A stretch of 23,702 nucleotides of DNA from EX4484-217-1 sp964496035. GTDB lineage: Archaea > Thermoproteota > Thermoprotei_A > EX4484-217-1. Position 1 is the stretch's first letter. Every line of letters starts with the position of its first letter. Positions 15,007 to 22,791 of this stretch are shown here, piece by piece. The position numbers and the translations under genes are program-made. The notes under the pieces are model-generated. The model was not told the origin of the DNA and searched no databases. It saw only the letters and a list, made by a program, of their open reading frames with translations. Where the stretch lies: positions 1 through 23,702 of the forward strand of contig CAZBXI010000021.1 of the NCBI GenBank assembly GCA_964496035.1, written 5' to 3'.

Positions 15007-16394
15007 TACATTTTTAGCCTCTTCAAGATCTTTGATAATACTTGCCTATTTAATCCTATTATGTTAGTTGGTTTAGGTATAAAGTTACAAAGAATTGTAA
15101 CTAGTAAGATATTGTGTATAAGCACTGTAAATGCTCCTAGGATGTTGAAGTGAGTGTACAGATATTCCATAAGATCATAAAAGTATGTTCTAAAGAAGGC
15201 AATAGTGTTTTCAACTATGAATTTTGCCGAACCTTCAAAAGACATTAACAATAACTCTTTAGCATTATACGGTGTCATATCTTCTTCAATAATTATCTCC
15301 TTGTCAAGTACTGCGGGTGGAAAATAATATAGCAATGGGTATATGAGAGATCCCATTAATGTAGCCAGTAATAGTACGTATTTAAGAATGTTCTTCTCTT
15401 TTCTACTCAAAACGTAAGTTATGAAGGGATAAGCCCATAAAATGTATTGAGGGTTCTGAACTTTGTTAAATATTATGAATGCTAAGACTAGAGAACCTAT
15501 GACCTTGAATATAGTTTCCTTATCTCCTTCTCTAATATCTGCTTTAACTAAAATGTAAACGTATATCAGTATAAATATGGGTATCCAAATCCAACTTAGG
15601 ATATTCGCGTAAGCAAATTCGTAATTGGAAATTAGCATGGGAACATTAAATAACGATAACATTTGTGGGTATCTTGATGCATGAAATTCAAGAACCTTCT
15701 TAATCATAAGTACAGGGTTGTACATTAGGAATGGCAAGGAAATGGTTACTATTGGGGTTACGAAGAATAAGAGGAATTTTCCTAATTCCCTTTTACGATG
15801 TCTAAGAACTTTAAATGCTAATGGAACAAGGATTATAGGGACAAATTTTAAAGCAGTACCTAGACCCCAAAATAAGCCTGCCCTATCATATTTTTTCTCT
15901 ACGAAAGAATATGCTCCTAAAACCATAAATAACACCATTAATGGGTCGAACTGGTATGCTAGGTAAACTATCCATACAGGAATTCCGAAAATCCACCATT
16001 TCGCCACTTTCCATCCTTCCTTCTTATATAGTATGTACCCTGTTAAAGCTATAGCGAGCATTAAGGGTATTCTCATAAGTATCTTCATGGAGTCTATGTA
16101 AAATGTAGAACTGGCTATGTTAGCTAGATTTATTATGAATACTATTAGTGCTTTAGAAATCATGTACGTTAATATAAATACTATAGGTACTAGGGGCATA
16201 TAGCCTGCTTTTCTTGCATCGCTGTATATTCTTAGAATGTTTTCGTTTTCGGCTATTTTAGCCCATTCCATGAACACTTTTATGTCGTAGTAATTCCATG
16301 CAATCCAGCTTGTAACTATGAGCATTACAATAGCGAAAGCAAACAATAGCTCCTCCTTATGTTGCCTCAGAAACTTAGCGATAGGTAATGGCAT
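15006..16394 (-). CDS. Polytopic membrane glycosyltransferase (GT-C fold, polyprenyl-phosphate-sugar dependent type)
   Basis: 462 aa with roughly ten or more hydrophobic segments starting at about residue 15 (LLFAFAIVMLIVTSWIAW). After the first helix comes the acidic loop WNYYDIKVFMEWAKIAE, where GT-C enzymes keep catalytic acidic residues. Later motifs are VYLAYQFDPLMVLFMVLGAYS, GLFWGLGTALKFVPIILVPL and NKVQNPQYILWAYPF, resembling the GT-C mannosyltransferase-like (GT87/PIG-M-like) group. Such enzymes take sugar from a dolichyl-phosphate carrier outside the membrane. Donor and acceptor here are unknown. Flanking mevalonate kinase and GlmS fit a lipid-linked glycan role. The start is an ATG without a clear SD, 57 nt after the kinase gene. 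Confidence 0.75.
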   Translation of the reverse strand: MPLPIAKFLRQHKEELLFAFAIVMLIVTSWIAWNYYDIKVFMEWAKIAENENILRIYSDARKAGYMPLVPIVFILTYMISKALIVFIINLANIASSTFYIDSMKILMRIPLMLAIALTGYILYKKEGWKVAKWWIFGIPVWIVYLAYQFDPLMVLFMVLGAYSFVEKKYDRAGLFWGLGTALKFVPIILVPLAFKVLRHRKRELGKFLLFFVTPIVTISLPFLMYNPVLMIKKVLEFHASRYPQMLSLFNVPMLISNYEFAYANILSWIWIPIFILIYVYILVKADIREGDKETIFKVIGSLVLAFIIFNKVQNPQYILWAYPFITYVLSRKEKNILKYVLLLATLMGSLIYPLLYYFPPAVLDKEIIIEEDMTPYNAKELLLMSFEGSAKFIVENTIAFFRTYFYDLMEYLYTHFNILGAFTVLIHNILLVTILCNFIPKPTNIIGLNRQVLSKILKRLKM

Positions 16395-16451
16395 ACAATT
16401 TTCACTACTTGAATTTAGTTGAAAATACGTTTTAAGTGTTATCTAAAGTGG

Positions 16452-17456
16452 TTATTTTTGAATTTCAACTGTTACTCCTTTAGCTGATATTTGAGCGTCC
16501 ATAGGTGTTCCACCAATAATGCTTATTGCTGTACTTACTTCGGCTATTCTACCTGGAGCTAACGCTATCATGCATCCTCCGCCACCTGCTCCTGTAAGTT
16601 TTGATCCAAGAGCTCCGGCTTGTCTCGCAGCATAAACTAGGTCGTTCAGCTTTTTTGTTGAAACACCTAAGGCATCTAATAGTCCATGATTTATGTTCAT
16701 TAGTTCACCAACTTCCACGACATTTCCTTCAAGTAATGCCATTTTTGCCTCTTCAGTTACTTTCCCTATTAGCCTGATTATTGTGCTTACTATTTCCTCT
16801 CTTTTCTCTTTAAGGCGTTTAACTTTAGCCACTAACTCCTTGGTTGTGCTTTTTCTTTCAACATAACCTATTACTATAGGGTATTCGTTCTTTAGCTTAA
16901 GATGTTCTATCACTGGTTCACCGGTTCTCGGTTTTATGTATAATGTTCCTCCATACGTTGCTATTGATGTGTCCATAGGGCTTGCAGCACCTTGAACCTC
17001 AAGTTCTGTCCTATGACCTAGTTTCGCTATTTCTCTTTGTGTCAGCTCGTAACCTAGTGCGTAAGCATAAGAAGCTACGGTCGCAACAGCTACGGCAGCA
17101 CTTGTTCCTAAACCTGCACCCACGGGCATTGTTGATCTTACTTCAATATTTGCCCCCTTCATTTCGCCAACGTAGTTTGCTGTTAACTCAACAGCTTTCT
17201 TAATATAGCTAACAGCTGAAACAACTCTTCCATAATCTGTTTCTAACGTTAATTCCTCTGTATCACTTATGAATGTTAGAATAACACCTGGTATTTTTAG
17301 ATCCATGGCGGATATTTTCAAGTTCTTGTCGCTTCTGAGAGTAGTTTTGACATATAATCTTCGCGAAATAGCAGTAACTATTGCTGGCTCACCATATACT
17401 ATCGCGTGTTCTCCAAAAAGCGTTACCTTACCGGGAGCAGAAGCAATAACTTGCAT
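16452..17456 (-). CDS. mvk: Mevalonate kinase
   Basis: About 334 aa GHMP kinase phosphorylating mevalonate in the archaeal mevalonate pathway to isoprenoid lipids. Motifs: IASAPGKVTLFGEHAIVYGEPAI at the N-terminus, the ATP-binding loop MPVGAGLGTSAAVAVATV, the catalytic-Asp segment GAASPMDTSIATYGG and the C-terminal KLTGAGGGGCMIAL. The open frame extends to a TTG at 17468 with another TTG at 17462. I chose the ATG at 17456 because family members begin directly before xVIASAPGKV; the GGTGG site at the operon junction is 6 nt from the TTG at 17462 and 12 nt from the ATG, so 17462 is a real alternative. The unknown 112-aa gene ends about 10-20 nt upstream. Confidence 0.94.
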   Translation of the reverse strand: MQVIASAPGKVTLFGEHAIVYGEPAIVTAISRRLYVKTTLRSDKNLKISAMDLKIPGVILTFISDTEELTLETDYGRVVSAVSYIKKAVELTANYVGEMKGANIEVRSTMPVGAGLGTSAAVAVATVASYAYALGYELTQREIAKLGHRTELEVQGAASPMDTSIATYGGTLYIKPRTGEPVIEHLKLKNEYPIVIGYVERKSTTKELVAKVKRLKEKREEIVSTIIRLIGKVTEEAKMALLEGNVVEVGELMNINHGLLDALGVSTKKLNDLVYAARQAGALGSKLTGAGGGGCMIALAPGRIAEVSTAISIIGGTPMDAQISAKGVTVEIQK

Positions 17457-17477
17457 TGTCAAGCTCAACCACCTAAG

Positions 17478-17816
17478 CTAAAATGGGCTTGCAACACTTT
17501 CTCCAAAGTTTAGTGCATCTACTAGTTGTTTTATGTTGAAAGCTACAAATCCCATTGCTGCATCAGGCATTTTCTCCTTAACCTTTGTTTTGAAATGCTT
17601 TATCCTCTCCTCATACTCTTTAGCAGTATCTACAATAGCTATTTCCTCATATACGAAAACGGTATCTCCCTTCCTAGCTGTACATATTAAGTGCAGGGCC
17701 ACCTCTCTAACCATTTCCTTAGTTCTAATGCAGAAGAACCTTTGAGAACCTTCAGTTATTTTTACGAAATCATCAAAATCCATAACGTAGGCTATGGCCC
17801 CAGCCACACGTAACAC
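17478..17816 (-). CDS. Conserved-looking hypothetical protein, 112 aa
   Basis: Not recognised. Compact alpha/beta sequence: a hydrophobic strand (MLRVAGAIAYVMDFDDFVKI), a helix (TKEMVREVALHLICTARKGD), a strand (TVFVYEEIAIVDTAKEY), a charged helix (EERIKHFKTKVKEKM) and a terminal AAMGFVAFNIKQLVDAL. No metal or nucleotide motif and no signal peptide are apparent. The start is GTG, placed about 31 nt after TTTATAA on the minus strand, which suggests a leaderless transcript. It is the first gene of the cluster with mevalonate kinase, the glycosyltransferase, glmS and the GlmU-like gene, so a role linked to isoprenoid or glycan metabolism is possible but not shown. Confidence 0.7.
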   Translation of the reverse strand: MLRVAGAIAYVMDFDDFVKITEGSQRFFCIRTKEMVREVALHLICTARKGDTVFVYEEIAIVDTAKEYEERIKHFKTKVKEKMPDAAMGFVAFNIKQLVDALNFGESVASPF

Positions 17817-17837
17817 CTATATTTAGGTTGAAATAGA

Positions 17838-17862
17838 CAATTATAAAACAGTTAGGTATATA
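17838..17862. promoter_or_regulatory. Divergent promoters between the 112-aa and 123-aa genes
   Basis: TTTTATAA on the minus strand lies about 31 nt before the leftward GTG. GGTATATATG on the plus strand (about 17852-17861) lies about 30 nt before the rightward ATG at 17884. Both fit leaderless transcripts. Confidence 0.5.
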
Positions 17863-17883
17863 TGTATTTTAGGTAAGAGTGCT

Positions 17884-18255
17884 ATGTCTGAGGAGCTACC
17901 GTTAGAGCTAAGGATTAAGCTATTAGAGAAACAGAAGAGGCTAATCGAGGAGAAGCTTAAAAGAGAAAAGCAGAAAACTTTCGAATATAAACCTAAAGAA
18001 GTTGTACTTTCAGTTCTTGACGAAAAAGCTAAGGAAGTTTTTGCTGAAGCTGAAAGACAGTATCCACACCTAATAGGCTACGTTACTGAAATTCTAGCAA
18101 AATACATTATTGAGAATAAGGTGAAGCACATGGATGCTTATCAGCTATATAATATCCTCATAGCGTTAGGGCTTAGAGTTAGACTTCCATTGAAAATAAA
18201 GTTTGTAAGACATGGTAAAGAATTCAGTGTTGAGGAATATGTAAAAAATGAGTGA
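17884..18255 (+). CDS. Hypothetical protein, 123 aa, coupled to the threonine-synthase-like gene
   Basis: Not recognised. The N-terminal ~30 residues are a highly charged helix (LRIKLLEKQKRLIEEKLKREKQK), then a mixed domain (VVLSVLDEKAKEVFAEAERQYPHLIGYVTEILAKYIIENKVKHMDAYQLYNILIALGLRVRLPLKIKFVRHG). Repeated basic stretches and no cysteines could suit nucleic-acid binding, but that is a guess. The ATG sits about 30 nt after GGTATATATG. Its last 8 nt (ATGAGTGA) contain the start of the next gene, so the two proteins are translationally coupled and may act together. Confidence 0.75.
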   Translation: MSEELPLELRIKLLEKQKRLIEEKLKREKQKTFEYKPKEVVLSVLDEKAKEVFAEAERQYPHLIGYVTEILAKYIIENKVKHMDAYQLYNILIALGLRVRLPLKIKFVRHGKEFSVEEYVKNE

Positions 18256-19651
18256 AAATGTTCTCTTCAAATGTCTAAACTGCAGTACTATGTATCGTGA
18301 GCCAAGAATTATTTGCCCTAAATGTAGCGGACTTGTTCTCGCATACTATCCTAAGCCTAAACATTTAGAAATACGCGATGAATATGAAGGTATTTGGAAA
18401 TTCGGAAAACATCTCCCTCCAATACCGCTAAACTATGTGGTTTCCCTGAATGAAGGAAATACTCCATTATTGAGGATGAAGAATTTTTCTTCGAAAATTA
18501 AGTATAAAGGAGAAATACTCGTTAAAGATGAAACAAGAAATCCTACTGGAAGCTTCAGAGACCGTGTAGCAACGGTAATTGTTTCTCATGCATTATATGT
18601 TGGAGCTAAGAAGCTAATATGTGCTACGGACGGCAATACAGGTGCTTCTATCTCAGCGTATGCAGCCAAAGCTGGTATAGAATGTACAGCTATTGTTCCT
18701 AGAAATGCTGACTATGGTAAAATATTACAAATGATTGCTTATGGTTCTAAAATTCTAGAATATGGTGAAATAATAGATGAAGCTGTACTTAAGGCTTTGC
18801 AAATGTCTTTAGCAAATAATTATTACCAAGCAACAGCAGAGCTTAACCCTTTATCTATTGAAGGTCTTAAAACAATATCCTACGAAATATTTGTAAAAAT
18901 GAAAGATACACCTGATTGGATAGTTACACCAGCAGGCTCTGGTTTAACACTACTTAGCCTAGCCTTAGGTTTTAAAGAACTGCATGAGTCACGTCTCATT
19001 AGGAAAAAGCCAAGGTTTCTTGTAATCCAGTCCCTAGCTTGTTCCCCAATAGTTGACGCTATAGAGGAAAGTAAAGAAGAAGCGGCATGTAAAGGTTCGA
19101 GGAAGCATATACCAGGGCTAGATTCATGCAAACCATTAATCTTACCCCATGTAATAAAAATGGTTAAAGAGTATGAGTGTAGAGGCGTAAAAGTAAGCTA
19201 CGTTGAAGCATTGAACTATGTAGATACAATAGCTAAGCTTGAAGGTCTATTTCTTGAACCAGCTGCTGCATCAGCCTTTGCAGGATTAGCTAAAGCAGTA
19301 AAGGAAAACATTATAGAAGACGGCAAAAAAGTAGTTGTCCTAGCCCCAGCAACTGGTTTGAAAGCATCAATGCTATATGCGAAAGAACCCTCAAGGAAAA
19401 AGTATGTACCCAAGCTTTCAGGTATTAACACGAAAGCTATGATTCTTGAAATTCTGAAAAGCAAAGGACCTATGCATGGATATGGACTATGGAAAGAGTT
19501 AGGCTTAATGTTATCGGTGCAAGCAGTTTACCAGCATTTAGAGGAGTTAAGAAGAAAGGGCTTAGTTAAAGTCGAGATTAAGGGTAGGAAAAAAGTTTAC
19601 AGCTTAACAGATAAAGGTTTAAGGATTTCTGAAGTACTTAGCAAAATATGA
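18248..19651 (+). CDS. Threonine-synthase-like PLP-fold protein fused to a PadR-type winged helix; PLP Lys replaced by Arg
   Basis: 467 aa in three parts. An N-terminal zinc ribbon (C9, C12, C23, C26) as in archaeal threonine synthases; a fold-type II PLP domain (~40-385) with PTGSFRDRV, CATDGNTGASISAYAAKAG, NPLSIEGLKTISYEIF, VTPAGSGLTLL and LAPATGLKAS; and a C-terminal ~65-residue winged helix (AMILEILKSKGPMHGYGLWKEL, VYQHLEELRRKGLVKVEIKGRKKVYSLTDKG) of PadR type. Active threonine synthases have SFKDR, with Lys forming the PLP Schiff base. Here codon AGA gives R104, one base from Lys. Normal catalysis is therefore doubtful, and a metabolite-sensing regulator is a reasonable inference, by analogy with MocR aminotransferase-HTH fusions. 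An enzyme working with another residue, or a sequence error, is not excluded. The start overlaps the upstream gene by 8 nt; the 3' end overlaps the convergent PP-loop gene by 33 nt. Confidence 0.85.
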   Translation: MSENVLFKCLNCSTMYREPRIICPKCSGLVLAYYPKPKHLEIRDEYEGIWKFGKHLPPIPLNYVVSLNEGNTPLLRMKNFSSKIKYKGEILVKDETRNPTGSFRDRVATVIVSHALYVGAKKLICATDGNTGASISAYAAKAGIECTAIVPRNADYGKILQMIAYGSKILEYGEIIDEAVLKALQMSLANNYYQATAELNPLSIEGLKTISYEIFVKMKDTPDWIVTPAGSGLTLLSLALGFKELHESRLIRKKPRFLVIQSLACSPIVDAIEESKEEAACKGSRKHIPGLDSCKPLILPHVIKMVKEYECRGVKVSYVEALNYVDTIAKLEGLFLEPAAASAFAGLAKAVKENIIEDGKKVVVLAPATGLKASMLYAKEPSRKKYVPKLSGINTKAMILEILKSKGPMHGYGLWKELGLMLSVQAVYQHLEELRRKGLVKVEIKGRKKVYSLTDKGLRISEVLSKI

Positions 19652-20692
19652 GTAGTAGGCTTTATCTATCTTCTTAATATACCTTAAAGCCTCCATTGGC
19701 TCTAAGATACCAGCTCTTGTCTCTCTAAGAATTCTTTCATAAGCTATGAACTTCGCCCATCTATGTCTTCTAAACGCCTCCCTCAAAAGAGGACAGCCAT
19801 AAACGTAGTTCCTAATTTCACCTAAAACTTTGCTCGCAATAGTTTTAGTATCAAACTTAGTTAAGGAAAGTGCTCCTGGAAGATTAACTCTAACAATTTT
19901 ATAATCGTTAACATACATTATTGAACTATACGATGTAGAGAGTAGATCTCCGAAAAATATTAATGACATATCTTCGTTTTTCACCCATTCATACATTGTT
20001 TTGACCAATATAGGATAGCATAAACTGCATGGTATTATTTTCCCGTCTAAGGCAGCTTTTATTATCTCATTAAAACTCTCTTTAGGCTTAATAAAGTGAT
20101 GTTCTATGCCGAGTTTTGATGATACTCTTCTTATACTCTCTCTAACATCACCAGGTATTATGAAAGGACCGGGGTCAACAGTTAATGCTACAGGTTTCAA
20201 GCCTATCCTCCATAGTAGGTATAATGTTGCTGTGCTATCTAAGCCTCCAGAATAAGCAACGGGAACAGCTATATTGGTTTTTTCCATGTTAGGCAGTAGT
20301 CTAGGAGGATACTTTAGTTCTGCTATGAGAAGCTTCTTAATATACTTCTGTAAAACCTCTTTTTCCTCGGGTTTGTTTAAGCGGCTAAGTATGAGATCCA
20401 GCTTTTCAAGTGCACTTTTAACCCTTTTCCTTTTTACATCAAGATCTACGCGCGTAATGACCGTTAGATCTTTAACACCTATTTCTTCCTTCAACTTCTT
20501 TATCTTTAAGCCACCATAACCTATTAGTGAGCTCTTGTCAGGCCTATCTAAGACTACAATGTAAAGTACATCTTCCTCCTCATCATATATTACATCAACT
20601 ATCTTAGGCACATATTTAGGTACGACCTTACTTTCAACATCGATTCTACGGAGTGTGGCTATTATTTCTTCTTTCGTAAATATAAGAGACAC
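19619..20692 (-). CDS. KH-domain plus PP-loop ATPase (putative RNA-modification enzyme)
   Basis: 357 aa. Residues ~22-105 look like a KH-type RNA-binding domain with GYGG (58-61) in the GxxG position (LIGYGGLKIKKLKEEIG, then LTVITRVDLDV). Residues ~140-330 are a PP-loop ATP pyrophosphatase: S148-GGLDST in VAYSGGLDSTATLYLL, then VALTVDPGPF, IIPCSLCYPIL (C222/C225), IFFGDLLST and YGCPLLREAFRRHRWAKF (C300). PP-loop enzymes adenylate substrates, often tRNA bases, and the cysteines could hold sulfur or metal as in thiolation enzymes. The exact reaction is unknown. The start is GTG in CTAGGTGTC, with TTCATAAATC roughly 22-28 nt upstream. The gene ends inside the convergent threonine-synthase-like gene. 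Confidence 0.8.
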   Translation of the reverse strand: MSLIFTKEEIIATLRRIDVESKVVPKYVPKIVDVIYDEEEDVLYIVVLDRPDKSSLIGYGGLKIKKLKEEIGVKDLTVITRVDLDVKRKRVKSALEKLDLILSRLNKPEEKEVLQKYIKKLLIAELKYPPRLLPNMEKTNIAVPVAYSGGLDSTATLYLLWRIGLKPVALTVDPGPFIIPGDVRESIRRVSSKLGIEHHFIKPKESFNEIIKAALDGKIIPCSLCYPILVKTMYEWVKNEDMSLIFFGDLLSTSYSSIMYVNDYKIVRVNLPGALSLTKFDTKTIASKVLGEIRNYVYGCPLLREAFRRHRWAKFIAYERILRETRAGILEPMEALRYIKKIDKAYYSYFAKYFRNP

Positions 20693-20726
20693 CTAGAACG
20701 ATTTTAGATTTATGAACGAAAGCTAG

Positions 20727-20774
20727 TCAGCGGAGGTTCATTACATCATCGATCAGAGTGACCGGTTTCATCAC
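20727..20774 (-). ncRNA. Box C/D guide RNA (textbook architecture)
   Basis: Minus strand: box C GUGAUGA (20774-20768, perfect), 11-nt guide AACCGGUCACU, box D' CUGA (20756-20753, perfect), 3-nt loop, box C' AUGAUGU (20749-20743, one mismatch), 12-nt guide AAUGAACCUCCG (20742-20731), box D CUGA (20730-20727, perfect). These spacings are the archaeal standard. A TATA sequence (ttatatatag, 20803-20812) inside the end of the ThrRS gene would start transcription about 8 nt before box C; read-through from ThrRS is also possible. Predicted targets are AGUGACCGGUU (A at N+5) and CGGAGGUUCAUU (G at N+5); I could not place either in rRNA or tRNA from memory. Confidence 0.8.
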
Positions 20775-20789
20775 ACTTACGTGTTTTAC

Positions 20790-22631
20790 TTACCTTTCTC
20801 TCTTATATATAGGTCTTTTACTTAGAAGCATAGGCATTGGCAGTGGTTTCCAAGGATATTTTTCTATTTCGCTTTTAATCATTTTCTCTAATTCTTCTAA
20901 TTTAACTGATACTACGTCTTTTCTTCCTCTAACTCTAACGGTTAATTTATTGCTCTCTATTTCCCTTTTACCTACGACAACGATGTACGGTACCCAACTT
21001 TTCTCAGCATCTCTTATTTTCTTACTTAAGGTTTCATCTCTATCATCAACATCGACTCTGATTTTAGCTTTTTCTAGCTTCTTAGCTATATCAATGCTAT
21101 AATTGAGAAATTCTCTGCTTACTGGAATTACCCTTACCTGAACAGGGGACAGCCATGTTGGCAAACGAGGTTTCTCACCTTTCTTCTCCATTATTGCTGC
21201 AGTATCTAATAGGGCATAAAGATATCTTTCTAGAGAGCCTATTATTGCCGTATGTATTATTACAGGATATTTTTCTTCACCTTTTTCATCAACATACTTT
21301 ATGCCGAATCTTTTAGCATTTCCTATATCTATTTGGAATGTCCCTATCTCTCTAGGTCTCTTGAGATGATCTATTATGTTGTACTCGACATTTATTACCC
21401 AGTAATACTTTCCTTCAGGGTAGAACACTAAAAGCACAGGTTTCCCTTCTCTCCTAACTAATTCTAGAACATAGTCCCAATGTTCTTGTAGAAAGCTTTT
21501 AGTTATGTTGTATATTGCGTAGTATTCTCTACCTATCTTCCTTATTTCTTCAAGTATTTTACTTTGAACTTTGAAAGTCATTTCCTTAGCTTCTTCTAAG
21601 TCTTTAGTAATTATGTGTAAATCTGGCATGTAGAATTTCCTAAGCCTAAAGCATAACGTTAGTTCACCCGGTTTTTCAAGCCTATAGCTGTCGGCTACTT
21701 CGAATACGCCAAATGGCAAGTTCTTGTAGCTTATAATCCAATCCTTAAGCATGGCAAATTGTTGATGGCATGCTGCGAACCTTAAGATTAATTTGTTTCC
21801 TGCAACTCTTAAACTATAAAGTCTAGAACCGAAGAGCTCAGCATGCTCTCTTACAGCATCTATATTTAAACTAAACATATTAGTTCCTTTAACGCAAAAT
21901 ACAGGTATGTCCAGGCTTAAAGCAATATTCCAAGAATACTCTGACAATAGGTCTATAATTAGTGCACCTTCAGGTCCATATCTCATATGTCCATGGTCCG
22001 AATAAGGTTCCCACTCTATTGAGAATTTAGAACAGTAAGATGGTATTAGTGAGGTTCCTCCTGGAAGTTCCTTCTTAAATGCTTCTTTCTCAACAAGAAT
22101 TCTAAAGTTCTCATCTTTGAAATCGTATTCCTCTGGGGCATAAATTTTCCCTTCTGGCGTTAAAATTGCGTATTCATGTTTTACTTCAACTTCTTCCTCG
22201 GGTTTTTCAGCTTTAATTTCTCTTGAAAGTTCAGATAAAGGATGTCCATAACACCTTATCTCAAATGCTTTATACCATCCAAATGGCGCCTTATGGACTT
22301 TAACACCTTCACTTTTAAGACTTGAATGAAGTTTTTGCAGCACGCTTATGGCTTCTCCTGCTGTAGCTAAATTTCTGGAGAGATGAGCGTAAGGATATAT
22401 GACTATTTCTGAAGCTTTTACGTTCTTTGCGACTTCCATGATTTCTTTGGTAGCTCTTCTAACTATTGAAGTAGCGTTATCGTAGTCTCCTTCTTCAACC
22501 GTCGTAAAAGCTATCAATACGTTTTCTCCAAAATATCTTCGATTTTCCTCTGTAAGTTCTTCGGCCTTCGCTAAGGCTTTCTGCTTGGCTTCATAGGAGA
22601 ATTTTTCAGCATGTATTAGCAGTATTCTCAT
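20790..22631 (-). CDS. thrS: Threonyl-tRNA synthetase, archaeal type with N-terminal editing domain
   Basis: About 613 aa. Residues 1-145 are the archaeal editing domain related to D-aminoacyl-tRNA deacylase (MRILLIHAEKFSYEAKQKAL, IVIYPYAHLSRNLA, KAPFGWYKAFEIRCYGHPLSELSR), which removes mischarged Ser. The class II catalytic core follows: YSDHGHMRYGPEGALIIDLL, LRFAACHQQFAMLKDW, the motif 2 region LCFRLRKFYMPDLHIIT, and motif 3 IIHTAIIGSLERYLYALLD. The anticodon-binding domain has LPTWLSPVQVRVIPV and VDVDDRDETLSKKIRDAEKSWVPYIVVVG. The frame opens at a TTG (22643), but the ATG at 22631 has GGTG 7 nt upstream and matches the family start. A 15-bp palindrome lies upstream of the ATG. Confidence 0.96.
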   Translation of the reverse strand: MRILLIHAEKFSYEAKQKALAKAEELTEENRRYFGENVLIAFTTVEEGDYDNATSIVRRATKEIMEVAKNVKASEIVIYPYAHLSRNLATAGEAISVLQKLHSSLKSEGVKVHKAPFGWYKAFEIRCYGHPLSELSREIKAEKPEEEVEVKHEYAILTPEGKIYAPEEYDFKDENFRILVEKEAFKKELPGGTSLIPSYCSKFSIEWEPYSDHGHMRYGPEGALIIDLLSEYSWNIALSLDIPVFCVKGTNMFSLNIDAVREHAELFGSRLYSLRVAGNKLILRFAACHQQFAMLKDWIISYKNLPFGVFEVADSYRLEKPGELTLCFRLRKFYMPDLHIITKDLEEAKEMTFKVQSKILEEIRKIGREYYAIYNITKSFLQEHWDYVLELVRREGKPVLLVFYPEGKYYWVINVEYNIIDHLKRPREIGTFQIDIGNAKRFGIKYVDEKGEEKYPVIIHTAIIGSLERYLYALLDTAAIMEKKGEKPRLPTWLSPVQVRVIPVSREFLNYSIDIAKKLEKAKIRVDVDDRDETLSKKIRDAEKSWVPYIVVVGKREIESNKLTVRVRGRKDVVSVKLEELEKMIKSEIEKYPWKPLPMPMLLSKRPIYKRER

Positions 22632-22654
22632 GGTTTGCACCAATTTCTAAGTCT

Positions 22655-22669
22655 GAAATGTTTCATTTC
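22655..22669. promoter_or_regulatory. Palindrome near the thrS transcription start
   Basis: GAAATG-TTT-CATTTC is a perfect 6-bp inverted repeat 24-38 nt upstream of the thrS ATG. A TATA-like TAAAGATTTAAGTA on the minus strand (22680-22693) puts the expected transcription start inside this palindrome, so it could be an operator or a short RNA hairpin. Confidence 0.35.
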
Positions 22670-22733
22670 TAACTTCAACTACTTAAATCTTTACATTAAA
22701 TCCTATTTAGAACCTGGATATGTTTTTGCCAAG

Positions 22734-22764
22734 TAAATTATAAGTTAAATTTAACTATAATTTA
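22734..22764. promoter_or_regulatory. Long AT-rich dyad upstream of the Lrp-like gene
   Basis: A perfect 12-bp palindrome GTTAAATTTAAC (22744-22755) is flanked by TAAATTATA on the left and TATAATTTA on the right, a near-perfect 31-nt dyad with one extra A. Its right arm overlaps the probable TATA box (AATTTAAG, about 22759-22766) of the gene at 22792. It may be an operator, or simply paired AT-rich promoter sequence. Confidence 0.45.
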
Positions 22765-22791
22765 AGACTATAGTATGTTGGGGATATTTTC

